A DNA stretch of 64,000 nt, from positions 8,231 through 72,230 of the forward strand of contig BDIU01000156.1 in NCBI GenBank assembly GCA_002118135.1. The letters are read 5' to 3'. A program made the translations under genes and the position numbers. This document shows positions 24,156 to 36,700 of the stretch, one piece after another (positions within the stretch are counted from its first letter, which is position 1; every line of letters starts with the position of its first letter). The DNA is from Trebouxia sp. TZW2008 (lineage: Eukaryota; Chlorophyta; Trebouxiophyceae; Trebouxiales; Trebouxiaceae). The notes beneath the pieces were generated by a model. That model searched no databases, was not told where the DNA came from, and saw nothing but the letters and a program-made list of their open reading frames with translations.

Positions 24156-25319
24156 TGCACACAACGTTTTGCACTGAACGCTCCTCAGGAATTAGCTACA
24201 GCAAGCGTCCTGAAGCAATTCAGTCGACCAGCGTGAATTCGAGCAAATCTTGAACTTAGCATAGCACAGCAGGCTGCAGCACTGCCAATGAGGTTGCCTA
24301 TGCTGCCAAGCAGCTGCACAGATACATGCAACCAAATGCCAAGAGCATCTGATTCAGCTCTCATGATCAGCCAATATGTTGGTCTCACTGATGCATGCTG
24401 CACACATTTGCATGGCATGACTGTATTTTTTGTTTGCAGAGTATCACTGCTTCCCTGCAGAGGCTGAAGTTTGTGCACAAGCTGCATCAACTGGGAGACG
24501 GACAGTTAACACAAATCGCATTCAATATGATGCAGCATGATGACTGCATTTAGTATGCAACCAGTTGTGGCCAGCTGTTGACGCTAGGTAGGTTCGTGTG
24601 TCAGCGCAGGGTAAGTGCTTGTGTCACAAAATGACTGCTGAGTTTCTCAGACAAAGGGGCGTTCAGAGACTGTCAATCAGCACATTGTGGCAGCTGTAGA
24701 CCAGAAGCCTGAGTACAACATCTGTTGCTTCCTGAAATATCTGTGGTGTCAACTCACAGACCTCAACATGCAAAAATGGGGCCATTGACAACTGTGATGC
24801 CCTGCACTTGCAACTGCTTTGCAAGTGTGCATTGGCCATCACTGTATACAGCAACAACAGGCTAGCTGCACAAGCTAAACCTAACAAACAATATCTAACT
24901 GCTGATTGTGTTCAAAGCATGTTCATTCCACCCATCGGGCTGCTTGACATTCCGTTTTGTACCATTTGCAGCAGCTTCATCATGCGGCTCTTGGCACAGC
25001 AGCTTGTCCTTACATTGTGGCATAGCCTTGTGCTTCGCGGATGAGCAGCTGAGTGCATGTGCAGAGGAAGAAATGATTGCTCAACACAACACCAGTTCTC
25101 AACATCTGGGCAACGAAGGTAGCTGGTCCATGCAGCTGTAGAACTGCAGTTCATGAAGCTATGGCTTGCATCTGACACTATGTCATGTGCCTGCACCGAC
25201 AAAGTACGCACCTCAACAAGATTGACACAGATCTGCTTGTCAGGTCATGTGACTTGCGAGACAATTTGCATTTGCACAACAAAGGCACGCTGCAGCATCT
25301 GCCACCATATGCATGCTGG
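24156..25319. other. Intergenic, no supported gene
   Basis: Only short open frames without recognisable similarity or convincing splice partners. It must contain the promoter of the coiled-coil gene. Confidence 0.35.
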
Positions 25320-25916
25320 TCACATTGCAGGCATCAAGCAATGTGGTGTTTGCACTGGATGTTTGCTTGTATCGCCATGCATAGTGGAATGACAGAAATC
25401 AACTGTTTTGACCACACAAGGCTTTGTTGAGCAGCTGAGCACAGTGATCTTGACATGGTGCATCACGTATGTGATATCCAGACACCATTCTGACTTCAGC
25501 TGGATCATGCACTGAGAAGACAGCGGGCCTTGTTTGCATGTGTACCACTGGAAAGTGCAGATTTGCTTTTCTGGCAAGAATTTCAAGCACCGCACCTGCT
25601 ATATACCAAACTGATGCACTATACTCCAGCCAAAAAGTCTTCACTGACCCGAAGCTGTACCTCGCAAAGTCCTGTCAGCGGCGAAAACCGAAGAGAGCAG
25701 TGGATCGCAGGGATGCTGTTGAGTAGGCTCGGCAATAGCTGCGAAAACAGCTGTAAAGACATTTGCAAAGCTAGAGGTGCAGCGTGATATCAGTACCTTC
25801 CCAGCATCAAAAGGCTGCGCTGCGTTGCGCTGTTTGTCGCTCCGAGGTATGGGCAATCTGTTGCAATTCAAACGAGCCTTGCATTCATCGTCCAGCTTGC
25901 CAGATTCCTGTTTCAT
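25320..25916 (-). CDS. Putative small three-exon gene, unknown product
   Basis: Three minus-strand segments join in phase 0 with good splice sites: 25797-25916 (starts MKQESGKLDDECKARLNC, donor AAG|GTACTG), 25661-25738 (LLPSLLNSIPAIHCSLRFSP, donor GAG|GTACAG) and 25595 downward (VRCLKFLPEKQICTFQWY), open to a stop at 25320. The product would be about 157 residues and Cys-rich. No family recognised. The third exon may end earlier at an unseen donor, so the 3' end is tentative. Confidence 0.4.
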
Positions 25917-27115
25917 GGCATGAAGCTGTCCAGCCTGATTTAACTGTTGCTTGCATGCGAAATGTTTTGACAGTACGTTGAAAGGCCCTGTCGTGCTTCG
26001 ATGCTGGGCAATTCAAAGCATTTCGGCAACTGCATCATGATACCTAAGTAAAACAGATTGTACTAGTTTTCTTTGCAATGCATGCCGTGATGGCCCGTTC
26101 TGTACGATTCTGCAGGGAAGCAAATTCACATGGATCCATGCAGTATGGAATTGTGTATAATTGCGAACTATAGACATCCCTTGACTCTATACGGGTGCAG
26201 ATCTTTGCAGACCCTCAGGCCTCTAATCTCAGGGATGATATCATCGATGGCGCATTTGCTATGGAGCTATCATGATCAAGCTATCGAGCTGCAAGGCGCC
26301 CCCAGCGGAGCAGTAAGTGAGCGCTCGGTCTGTACAGAATGTTTGATGACGTCAGCAAGACAGCAAGGCCAGCAACGAATCATCTCGATGACAGAAGGCT
26401 GATAGAAATTGGCATCATGGCCAAAATCAGTGCAATACACTTTTCAAGTTGTTTGCTGTCAAGAAACACGTACTTTGCAAGTGAAAGCACCCAGCTCGGC
26501 GTCAACTTGAAATTTCCTCAATACTTCCGGCTAGCCCACATTGCAGTCAGAATCAGTCATTTTGCTCAATGAAAAGCGCATGGCCATGATTTAAAGACTG
26601 GCAGCTTGAGCTTTGCAATATGAGCGTATGGACATTGACAGGTTGCTGGAGCGTCACTCCTGAATGCAAAGCAGCATGGCATGCTGATGGGTGGTAGCTG
26701 CCTGTGTCACAGTCTAGGCAAATGGTGTCACACCTGTACCTGTGATGCAGAGGCAAGTAGAGCAGGTCAACAAGTTTTTGACCATGCCTTCTGTTGCTGG
26801 CGGGTGCTGCTGCGGCTGCTGCTGCTGTTGCAGTGGCTAGGTGCTGGTTGCTGCTGCTACTGCAGTTGACATTGCTTGCTGATTTGTGCCACTGCACAAA
26901 ATCCAGTGAACAATGCTGCGGTGCAAGGCTTCAACCCAACGAGCTTGTGCACCTCTCATTGAGGCGTCATGAGCATGATTGCTCCTAGCTGCTACATGAT
27001 GTTGTCAATTGGACTTGTGATGAGCGGCATAAGCTGTGCATCAAGCAGCAGTTGCTGTGTGATGCGCATTATGCCGTTTCCATGGGTTCTGCTGTCAACA
27101 GTGGAGATGTTGGGT
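25917..27115. other. Intergenic with short Ala-type triplet run
   Basis: No supported gene. At about 26800-26860 a GCT/GCA triplet-rich run would read as poly-Ala on the minus strand. It resembles low-complexity sequence rather than an exon. Confidence 0.35.
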
Positions 27116-28067
27116 TTACTTTTTGCCTTCACCTCTGGCTATGGCAGTTTTGACCTCGCCAAGAAAGTCAATGCGTGCCTGAAGTGACAGACACAGTCTT
27201 CTTTTGCTGTGGCTTCACAAGACCAAATCAAAGGTGATGCACGACACTCGCGGAACACTTCATGCAAAATACCATCTGACCATGCTTTGACTGCTTGCAC
27301 AGACTGGGTTTAGTGAACACCATGGTCCTGGGTGCAACAGCATCATGATGCTGCATGCACACAAATGAGCGCTGAGATAAAGCAGAATGATAGGCATTGG
27401 CATGCAGCGATGAACGCCAAGCCATCAATTCTGATGCAGATCAGAAAATGGCCGATTTGTGCCGATTTGGCAGTATGCTATTTGCCAAGCATGCATTGGC
27501 AATCAAAAGCAATTTATCATTCCGTTGATGCAATGGCAGCATTTTTGGTGACAAATTTCAACATGGAATATCCTGTAACAGGGACGACGCCTCACAAGCA
27601 GGTAAGTAAACCCACCTGAAGATGCAGACTTGGCTTGCCCCATGCTGAGCCACTACTTGGTGATGCCTTGTACGTTTGTGGCCGCTCTGCAAAGAAGGTC
27701 ATTAGCTGATCAGGCAAGAGTATGTGCATGCAGCATTCTGCACAACTGGAATAAGGCAGATTGCACACCTTCGGAAGGGACGTTCAGATCAGCAGCTCGG
27801 CTGGAAATTTGCCTCCATCCTGCAATGGCACACTGTTTCAGCTTTCCATCCTGTGGAGGCAATAGCATGCATGCTCAGCTGAGACTGCTTACTTTCGCTC
27901 AGCACTCGATTGGCCTCTTCCGCGTTGAATGCACGAAAGCTTGCAGCACCATTCAAGCCAGCTTTCGCTCTGCATGCATGGCCAAGCTGAGTGCGTTTAT
28001 CGTTGAAGTTGACAAGTATGCAGAGGCAACATGCCACTGACCTCTTGGCAAATTTCTGATCTTCCAT
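27116..28067 (-). CDS. Small six-exon gene, 121-residue product of unknown family
   Basis: Six short exons join in phase: 28042-28067, 27893-27969, 27769-27819, 27616-27686, 27273-27350 and 27116-27178. The protein starts MEDQKFAKRAKAGLNGAA, continues NAEEANRVLSERWRQISSRA and ERPQTYKASPSSG, and ends IDFLGEVKTAIARGEGKK. The N-terminal half looks helical and basic, the middle is Ser/Pro-rich. I do not recognise it. Phase agreement over six exons argues that it is real, but each exon is tiny and some borders rest on splice motifs alone. It is divergent from histone H1, with about 275 bp between start codons. Confidence 0.45.
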
Positions 28068-28342
28068 TGCCCAAAAGCTACGTCTGCTGCCAGGCCATTA
28101 CGAGACAGACTTTACACCACATCGCACGGCATCGGTAGGCGTTGGCGCTGTTGAGTCGGACCGTTGCTTCTGCATGCAGCGTTACGTCGTGTTTTGGGAC
28201 GCCCCTCTGTCGGCCTTGGGGTTGTCAAAAGCCCTTGTTTCAGTCAAACTTTTGAACTCTAAAATCAATCAGCCCTGGGTAAACGGATCTGCAACTGACC
28301 TGTGTCTCGACCGATACCGTGCTCAACTCAGCAGCTGAAACC

Positions 28343-29208
28343 ATGGCAGACGCAAAGAAGGAAGGCTTGAACTACCAGAGTCTCGTCAAGGAGGCCATCG
28401 TCGCTTTAAAGGAGCGAAATGGCTCATCACCGCAGGCGATAGCGAAGTACTTGGAGGGCTCAGAGCACAAGGGCAAGCTTCCCGAGAACTTCAGGCAAGC
28501 TAAAGCACAGCAGGCACTTCCTGCTTGTGGGTGTGCATCACAGGCCTCGCCTTGGACTTGCTGAGCCGTTCATGTCATGCAGGAAGTTGCTGCAGTACCA
28601 CCTGAAACGCTTGGAGAAAAGTGGCAAGCTTATCAAGAAGAAAGCCTCTTACAAGCTCTCAGATGAGCTGAAGAAAGCCCCCAAGAAGCCTCAGGCAGCC
28701 AAAGCCAAGCCAGCAGCAAAGCCCAAACCTGCTGCAAAGACAACAACGACCAAAAGCAAGGCCACCAAGGCCACGAAGCCAGCCACAGAGAAGAAAGCTC
28801 CAGCTAAGCAAGGTAGATCTACTGTTGTCATGCTAAGCCTGCAGACCCTTCTACCTAGTTGCTTTCGCCGTCAGCGGCAACTCAACAACTCAACAACAGC
28901 TGTGCAGCACGCGCGTATGCTGAAAGCGCCAGTTTGGACTCTATGCGCGGCCGTTCGGAGTGAACATCGTGTTGGATGTTGCAGGGGTGAAGAAGGCCAC
29001 CAAGACCTCACCAAAGAAGGCTGCTAAGACAAAGGGCACAAAGCCAGCTGCTGCCAAGAAGACAAAGGCTGCAAATCCCGCCAAGAAGCCCAGCAGCACA
29101 GCCAAGAAGCCAGCTGCAAAGGCTGCTAAGGCTGCCAAGGCAGCACCCAAGAAGAAGGCAACCCCGAAGAAGCCAAAGGCCAAGAAAGTTGCAGGCGTCA
29201 AGGCGTAA
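28343..29208 (+). CDS. Linker histone H1
   Basis: Binds linker DNA at the nucleosome entry/exit and compacts chromatin. Exons are 28343-28494, 28583-28812 and 28985-29208 (201 residues). Residues about 8-80 form the winged-helix globular domain (NYQSLVKEAIVALKERNGSS, then RKLLQYHLKRLEKSGKLIKK and ASYKLS). The tail is Lys/Ala/Pro-rich with many PKK and AAK units and ends KKVAGVKA. Intron 1 has a GC donor (CAG|GCAAGC) inside the globular domain; ignoring it would break the FRKLLQYH junction. No decayed exon copies were seen. The short divergent spacing to the small gene on the left suggests a shared promoter. Confidence 0.95.
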
Positions 29209-30714
29209 ACACTTCCTCACGATCGGCGTGTCGTCGCCAGGCGTGCTGTACTTGTACACTTGTTCTGTATATACCGGTCGCGTCCCGCAGTTGCGCCGGC
29301 TGGCCGGCCGAACGACTGACTTCATGAGCTGGACGAGTGTCCCCAGCTGACACTGCCTGTGCAACTTTTTGTCGCTGGCATTGCAATTGCCAGTTCGTTG
29401 AGTTCAGCTTCAGTGGTTTGTGTTGGCACAAACAGTGTATTTGTTTAGCTTTTGCAGACAAGCGGCGTTGCTCCATAGCAAAGTTTTGCCTGCTTGCTGC
29501 TTTGCTGTGATTCAAGAACTGCAAACGTGCAGCTTGCAAATTTCCTGACAAACTTTGGGTATCAGCATTGCATTTGACCTTGCCACCATTTTGTTTGCAA
29601 CTGGCAGCACAAATGACCTGATGCTACTCTGCGCCTTGCCACAAAACACGTTGCACATCTTCTACAACATGATGCCTTTGTGTCACCTTCAAGTTACGCC
29701 TTGAAGTTGAGCACTGGAATTACTGACAATGCCATTGAGCTGAGCATGTATAGTCAGGTTATACAACAACGCAGTCCGCATGTTGCCAGACCGAATTGAG
29801 CCTGGTTGATCAATAAATCCAATGATCATGACATGGATGCAGCCAGGGTCTGTGTGTGGAGAGGTGTTCAAACATAATCCTGATTGAGAGGCATCGCAGC
29901 AGAACATCCAACCGAAAACCAGATGAACAGACCATCAGTAGGCCGGCCATTTGTACGAAATGCGAGCCCTCATGGCTTGCCTTGCAGGCTGTTCGTTTGT
30001 TTCCATACTCTTCTTCATCAAGGCCGTGAACGTTGACTTGTATCTGGGTTCAAAAGTTCGTGCGCGAGCACAGCAGTGGACAACCGATTGGTTGAGTTTG
30101 CTGTAGACCTTTGCTTGACCACCACTTCAGTCCGTGTATCTCAGCATTGCTTGCGTCAGGCTTGTTGCCGCGTCAGCTTTGATCTTGGACGACTCGCAGA
30201 TCTGCGACTGTCGCGAGCGGCCTCGTGCTCGTGACTCCGTGATGCAAGTCAAAGCCAAACAAGTTTGCTTCAGGATCAGAGTTCAGTCAAGTGGTTGACA
30301 TTGGTCGTCTCGATTGTGCGTTGAGTCTCCCGCGTGGTTAGGTCACGAGAAAAACATCGTCTGTATCGCTTTGGCGCTGCCTGCATGTAAGCAGCGAACA
30401 ATTGAGGTGTCAAAAGCTCTGTCGGGACCAGCGCTGGTAAGCGGTCAACTCGAGCATGCTCACGTGTCTGGCTCTGCAAGCCACTCTTGCTTGCCGGGCT
30501 GGCAACAAGGGACCTAGGCAAGCACTGCTCACCTGCACTGAACTGTCTCGAGGCAATGCAGACATCTTTTGAACGCTTGCCATTTGAGCTGGTCTGCTTT
30601 TGACTATACAGGCCAAAGGCAATAGACCATGACATCCCGCCAGTTGTAAAGCCTTGCTAAGGAATTCTCTTACAGCAGGCAACAGCTGCAGCATCCAGCG
30701 TCCTAGCAGCTCTG
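29209..30714. other. Intergenic between H1 and the SNF2 gene
   Basis: No supported gene. Any 5' leader exon of the SNF2 gene would lie here; a CAG acceptor at about 30675-30678 just before its first supported ATG makes that possible. Confidence 0.35.
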
Positions 30715-33700
30715 ATGCAATCACCCAGTCTTGCAGCTGGCACAGGCGTGCTGCAAGCAGACACAACAGCAATGCAAGATGACATCGACCTCAATGAAGT
30801 AGACGAGATCCTTTCACAGCATAGCAACCAGAAGTCACACCATGCTCATGCCTCACCACAGATACATCCCTCAGCTGCAAGTATCAGCAGAACGGCTGCA
30901 ACACATTCAAAATCAAGTGACTTCAAGCCAAGAAGGATGTCAGAGGCTCATGCTATGGCGCCTGCTGGTCAGGCTGTACAAGATATCACACCAGTCATAG
31001 ATCTCTCAGACTTGCCAGAACAAGAGCCAAGTGTCAGGGATGCACACAAACCACCTGAGAGTCAGGCCAAGTTGCATCAGAAAGGACTACCAGCTGGTGG
31101 TGAGGTGGAGAAGGGCGTGACTGGCAGCAGCAACAGGCAAGCTCAGTCGTGTTCATGCTCACCAAAAAAGATTGAAGCAAACACTGCAAATCTGTCCAAG
31201 CTCTGCTTGCCAGCACTGGCATTTGAGGCCAAAAAGAATGACGTATCGAGTAATCAGGCGGCTTGCCGGTGTTAGTTCTGTTGTACATATTCATGCGCTT
31301 TCTTGATTTGACTCACATCCCTGTGCACAAGAAGCAGATCCCAATAGCCCTTTACAAAGCATTTGCTGTTTACTGTTAATTTCGGCGCAACAGGATGAAG
31401 CTTGGACGACTTGAATGCGCAACTACTGGAAGTCTGATGTGTCATGTTGGTAATCACTACTGCAACTTTGGCGTTCCTTGAGTACTGCTTGACGCATCAA
31501 ATTTGGCAATAATGTCTGGCCATGTGTAGTGAAGCTCTTGCTTATGCAGGTGCGCAGACCCAGAGGCCTACAACCAGGTCACCAGCTCAAGCGCCCCCAT
31601 CACACAGCCCCCCAATCTGGACCCTGTGAGGCCTTGGGACAAGTCTGTCAAGCTACCTGACTCAAGGGTGAGACATGCAGCTTGGCAGTGGACTACAATG
31701 TTTGTGTCTGAGCTTTGCTGTTATTGAACATGTCGGTTTTGCACAATTCAGCTGCTACGCATTATTTTGAGATCACTGTACAAGCAGATGGTATGCAGTC
31801 AGTGCCAGTTGATTTTCTCCGTGTATTGCTTGTTCCCCACAAAGAGAAACCATCTTGATGTTTCTGTTTGCATGATACTGCAGGCTACAGGCGCAGTCCT
31901 ACTGACCGTCAAGGAGGTTGACAAGGACCAGTTTGCCATTAGCTCCGTGTACCACCCGCCCTTGATACCCCTGTACAAGCAGGTGGTGCCCCGCCCCATG
32001 TGGTACCCTCTGCAGAAGCAATGGGCCTTCAAGAATGAGGCCTATGCTGATCTCATGCAGAAGCTGATTGACTCAGACCTAGCAGGTGAGCGGTTGATGA
32101 CTCTCTGAGCCTCAGCCAATTGGCCATAAGCTCTGTGTATCACTCACCCTTGATACCCGTGTACAAGCAGGTGGTACCCTGTCCCATCTGGTACCCCTTA
32201 AAATACAGTGGACCTCCAAGAACAAGACGCATACAAAGCTCGTGGAAGCTGATTGACTCAGAACTGGCAGGTGAGCTTCCCTTGAGCTCTGAGATGAAGA
32301 CAGTTTGGCTTAAACATGAGAGGAGAGAGGAGCATGATGTAGACCAAGAGATGATGCAGATTAAAGCATCACGTAAATCTTGCTTGCTCGAGTTACTCTG
32401 ATACAAAGTTTGCCGGAGGTGATGCTGGTGTCACATACACAGTTGTGCTTGTCTTTCTATGAGGACCAGCAACTTCTGCTGCTGATGATACTAACACGCT
32501 GGTGTGGTTGCATAGTCAGGGTCATACCTCTAGGAGCTGACCCAACAGAAGCCGCAGCAGAAGCCGCTGCAGCAGCTGACAAGGCAGTTGTTACAGCAGC
32601 TCTGAAGTGTTCACCACCAGAGGAGACATCTGCTGCTGAAGTGGAGATCATCATCGCTGACCACATTCCAGGGTCTATCTTTACACAGCTGTACCCCTTC
32701 CAGAGGGAAGGGGTGAAGTTTGGGGTTAAGCACCGGGGTAGGGTTCTCTTGGCAGATGAAATGGGCCTTGGCAAAACTGTGCAGGTACAGCTATGGCATC
32801 AATTTTGTGCATGTTAGCCTACCTCTGCTTTGTCAGCATTGCAGCAGTGGAATAACTGCAGACTGAATGCTTGCAAAGCATGCTGCTGTGCTGTGCTGTG
32901 CTGTGCTGTGCTGTGCTGTGTTACTGCTGAGCAATGTGCCGCCATGGCCATGCTGCTGTCAGCTGGAAATCAGCATGCAACAGATGATGCATCTGCAAAA
33001 TGCTATAAAAGCTATCATTCTCACCGTTGCTGCTATGCTGTGCAACTCTCATTTGCCCTTGGAGTCTTGATCTGGTGTTTCGCAGGCCATCTGCATTGCG
33101 GCGTGCTATCCTGAGGACTGGCCGCTGTTGGTCATCTGCCCCTCCTCCATGCGCCTGGTGTGGTGCGACGCTCTCCTCAACTGGCTGCCCCCCACCCTCA
33201 GCCCAGAGGGGTCAGACCTTGTGGTCATTGGCAATGGCAAGGTACCTTTTGCACATCCGTACTCTGCTGTCTGTAGAGCATTTGCTGTATAACGGGTCAT
33301 ACCTGTTGCAAGCATCACACTGCAGATCAGGCACTGTTGCGTTTGCCTGCGCACCGTGCAATGTCTGAGCAAACCTGCTGTGTACTCATCTCTCTTGTTT
33401 GCAAGCCCTTTGCCCTTTGAATGCACGTCTCAGCAATGGCAACAACGCGATGGCGTGAAGCGAGACCACAATGTGGCACTCCATTGGCAAAGCGCATTAT
33501 GATCTCCGGGGGCAAAAGCCTTGGATATTTGGGCAAGCGAACTTGCTTCTCTCCCTTTTCAGACCAAAATTGTTTGTGTCTCAAGCGGTGTCCACGTTAC
33601 AGTGATGATCTGCTGCAGGACATCAAGGGGAGGCTGCTGTCACGTGGATCGCCTTCAGCAAAGGACATAGTGGTCATTTCCTATGACTTGGTCCAGAAGA

Positions 33701-36700
33701 TGCAAGACTATGAGAAGCAGTATGCTCCTGCTCTAGCCTGACTATTACAAGTGCCTGTGTCATGGCCATGATGGTCTGTACAGTAGGCCTTTTTGCAGTC
33801 ATGTCAGGTTCTGCTTTTGCTGGAACACTGCTGGCAACTGCTGACATTGTTAGAAAGCTTGCCTTGCTCGCCATTTGTGTCAGGCTCTGCCCATCTGCAG
33901 GATATCTAGGGCATGATATTTGCCTTGCAACTGTAAACAGGGCAACACAAAGCAACAAACCCCGTTTGCATCATGGATGTCATGTCACACAGCTGTACTG
34001 TGAATTTGGCAAACATATACAACCGATTCAATAGCACTGTGCATGTATTGAGGTCACAATGCAGCTCAATAGCATTTTGTCTGCACCTCCATCATGTTGA
34101 CATTTTCTGACATCACCAAATACTATTGGCCAGCCTGTTAACAGTTGCTCTTGCCATGCAGCTTTGGGGTTGTCATATGTGTTGAGAGCCACGTGCTCAA
34201 GTCCCACTCTGCTAAGAGGACGCGGTTCATCTGGACAATGGTTCAGAAGACGAAAAGGGCAATCCTGACCAGTGTGCTGTGTGGTGCAGCTTTGGTGTGA
34301 TTATCTGTGACGAGAGCCATGCACTCAAGTCTCACTCTGCTAAGAGGACACAATTCATCTGGCCTGTTGTTCAGCAGGCTAAGCGAGCCATCCTCATCAC
34401 TGGCACGCCTGCTTTGTCTAGGCCCATTGAGCTTTACCCTCAGGTAAATCCCTCATGACACAAAAGCACGTCAGCATTGTTATTATTGTTTAATCTTTGC
34501 TGTTCAGAAGGCCAAGCCAGGGATCATGATCGCTGGCGGTCCTGCTTTACCCAGGCTCGCTGAGTTTTGTCCTCAGGTAGATCACAAATGACACAACTGC
34601 ACGTCAGCAGCATCATGATTGTCTTCCTTCAAGCGTTTGTTTGGAAGGCTTACAGGACAATTTTGCTCACTGGCGCCGCTGCATTGTCCAGACTTATTGA
34701 ATTGTATCCTTAGGTCTCATATTAGGTCGCTGTCAATAACATTATTAAATATGACTTTGCCGTACTTGGCCATCTTTTGTAGACAGTGCTACGATGCAAG
34801 CAAAAGACCTTGTCTGTGTGGATCTTGTTCACAGACTGCAGAACAACAAAGTCTGCTTGCCTGCCTGCTTGCTTGCCTGCCTGCTTGCTTGCTTGCTTGC
34901 TTGCTTGTCTGCTTGCTTGCGAACCATAAACGAGCCAGTCGATTTGGACTGCACAGGTGGACATGCTTGTACCTGGTATTTTGGGCAGCAGAGATGAGTA
35001 TGGTCAACGCTACTGTGGGGGCCAGCAGCAGTTCATTGCAAGGGGTATGTATGATTGGCGTGGCAGCAGCAACCTGACAGAACTGAATGCAGTGCTTCAA
35101 AGGTGCGTTTTGGCGCCTGCAAACATGCTGAGGCAGGGCTGTGCAAAGGTCTGCTTAGGCACCTGTAGGTGCATTAAGGCACAGCCATTGACCAAAGCAG
35201 CACAGACCATTGCTGCCATTGTCACGCCGACTACAAGCACTCACAACAGTGTGTGCTCTGAATACCTTACATGTTCTTGGGCACAACATAGCAAAGGGAA
35301 GGCATGTCATTAGCATTGAGCTCAGGAAAGCCCAGTGATGTATTTACAGATGCAGTACTTAGCTTGAATGCTTGTTTAAGGTACCTATTGATACGGCGGC
35401 TGAAGAAGAATGTGTTGCAAGACCTGCCAGCCAAGCTGCGGCAGCGGGTGCCCATTGAGGTGGACCCCACCTGTGTTGGGGTGAGCTTTCAGCTTTAAGT
35501 GCCATTCATTCATTCACTTTGTTGCCATTCTTGCCTGCCCTGATTCGGCAAAGTCCAGATCAGACTACTCAAAATGGTCAAAAGCTTGCTCGATGCAATG
35601 CTCACACAACACAATCTCTTGTGATGAAGACAACACAGGCAATGTAACCCAGCAAGACACTAAACACATTGAACAATGCAACGAAATCTTAGCCGATACA
35701 ATTGACTCTCGAGATGAAATCTGCAGTCTGTCACCAATGCTTACAGGATCTGTAGAAGGTGAAAGCTGAGATTGCATCAAATGCAGTTGTGGTTGTGCCA
35801 CCGCATTTCTGACAGGGCAGCAAGCGTTTGTACAGGATTTGGAGAAAGTGAAGGGTGAGATTGCTGCCATCAGAGCAGACTATGACCTCAGCGATGAGCA
35901 GAAGAAGAGTCTGGTGGAAGCCAAGATGCAGCTGCTATACGGCGTCAGCGGTGATGCCAAGCTAAAGGGCATTTTGGAGCAGGTGGAAAGGGCCCTGGAT
36001 GAAGGTCTGATTCTGCAAATATGCGCCTTTAACAACCATACAAGCAGCACATAGTTTCCCAATATGCGCTTTCTGAGAGGTAGCTCTGTCTGTGCACTGC
36101 ACCGACTCTGTGTTGCTTTACACACATGCAATTTCAACAGGCACGAGTCCTGCACAGTGAAAATGACAATCATAATTATACATCTCAGCCTATGTGCTGC
36201 CTGGCCCAAGTCCTGTCTCACCAGGCAGGCTTGTTCTGTCCTGTAGGGTTGTCTGATTGCTGACTTTTGCAAGTCAGCCATTGTCAATGGGACAGTCTCG
36301 TTTCAAAGCTTGCGTTCTGACAATGTTTGAACATGCAAACTTTGTCTGAGGTGCTGAACAAGGTGTTGGACAGCACTCAAGACAGCTTCAGCAAAGGCCG
36401 TACACATGCTACGCACTGGTTTTACTCATACAGACTGGCATTCCCCAAAAAGTCAGTGAAGGCCGGTGTGCCTGCAGGAGTCAAGGTGATTGTTTTTGGG
36501 CACCACAGAAAGGTGCTGCTCAGGATGCAAGACATGCTCAATAAGGGCGGCAGGCCATGCGCATAGATGGGCAGCACTTCCATGGAGGCACGCAACTCGT
36601 CAGTACAGGAAATCAGACTGCTTTCTCTGCAGGAGGCAAGGTCATTGTGTTTGGGCACCACAAGAAAGTGCTGGATGGGATTCAGGACAAGTTTAGCAAG

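Noticed and set aside
28941..29201. Minus-strand Ala/Phe-rich frame resembling a membrane protein
   Set aside because: Antisense of the Lys/Ala-rich tail of histone H1.
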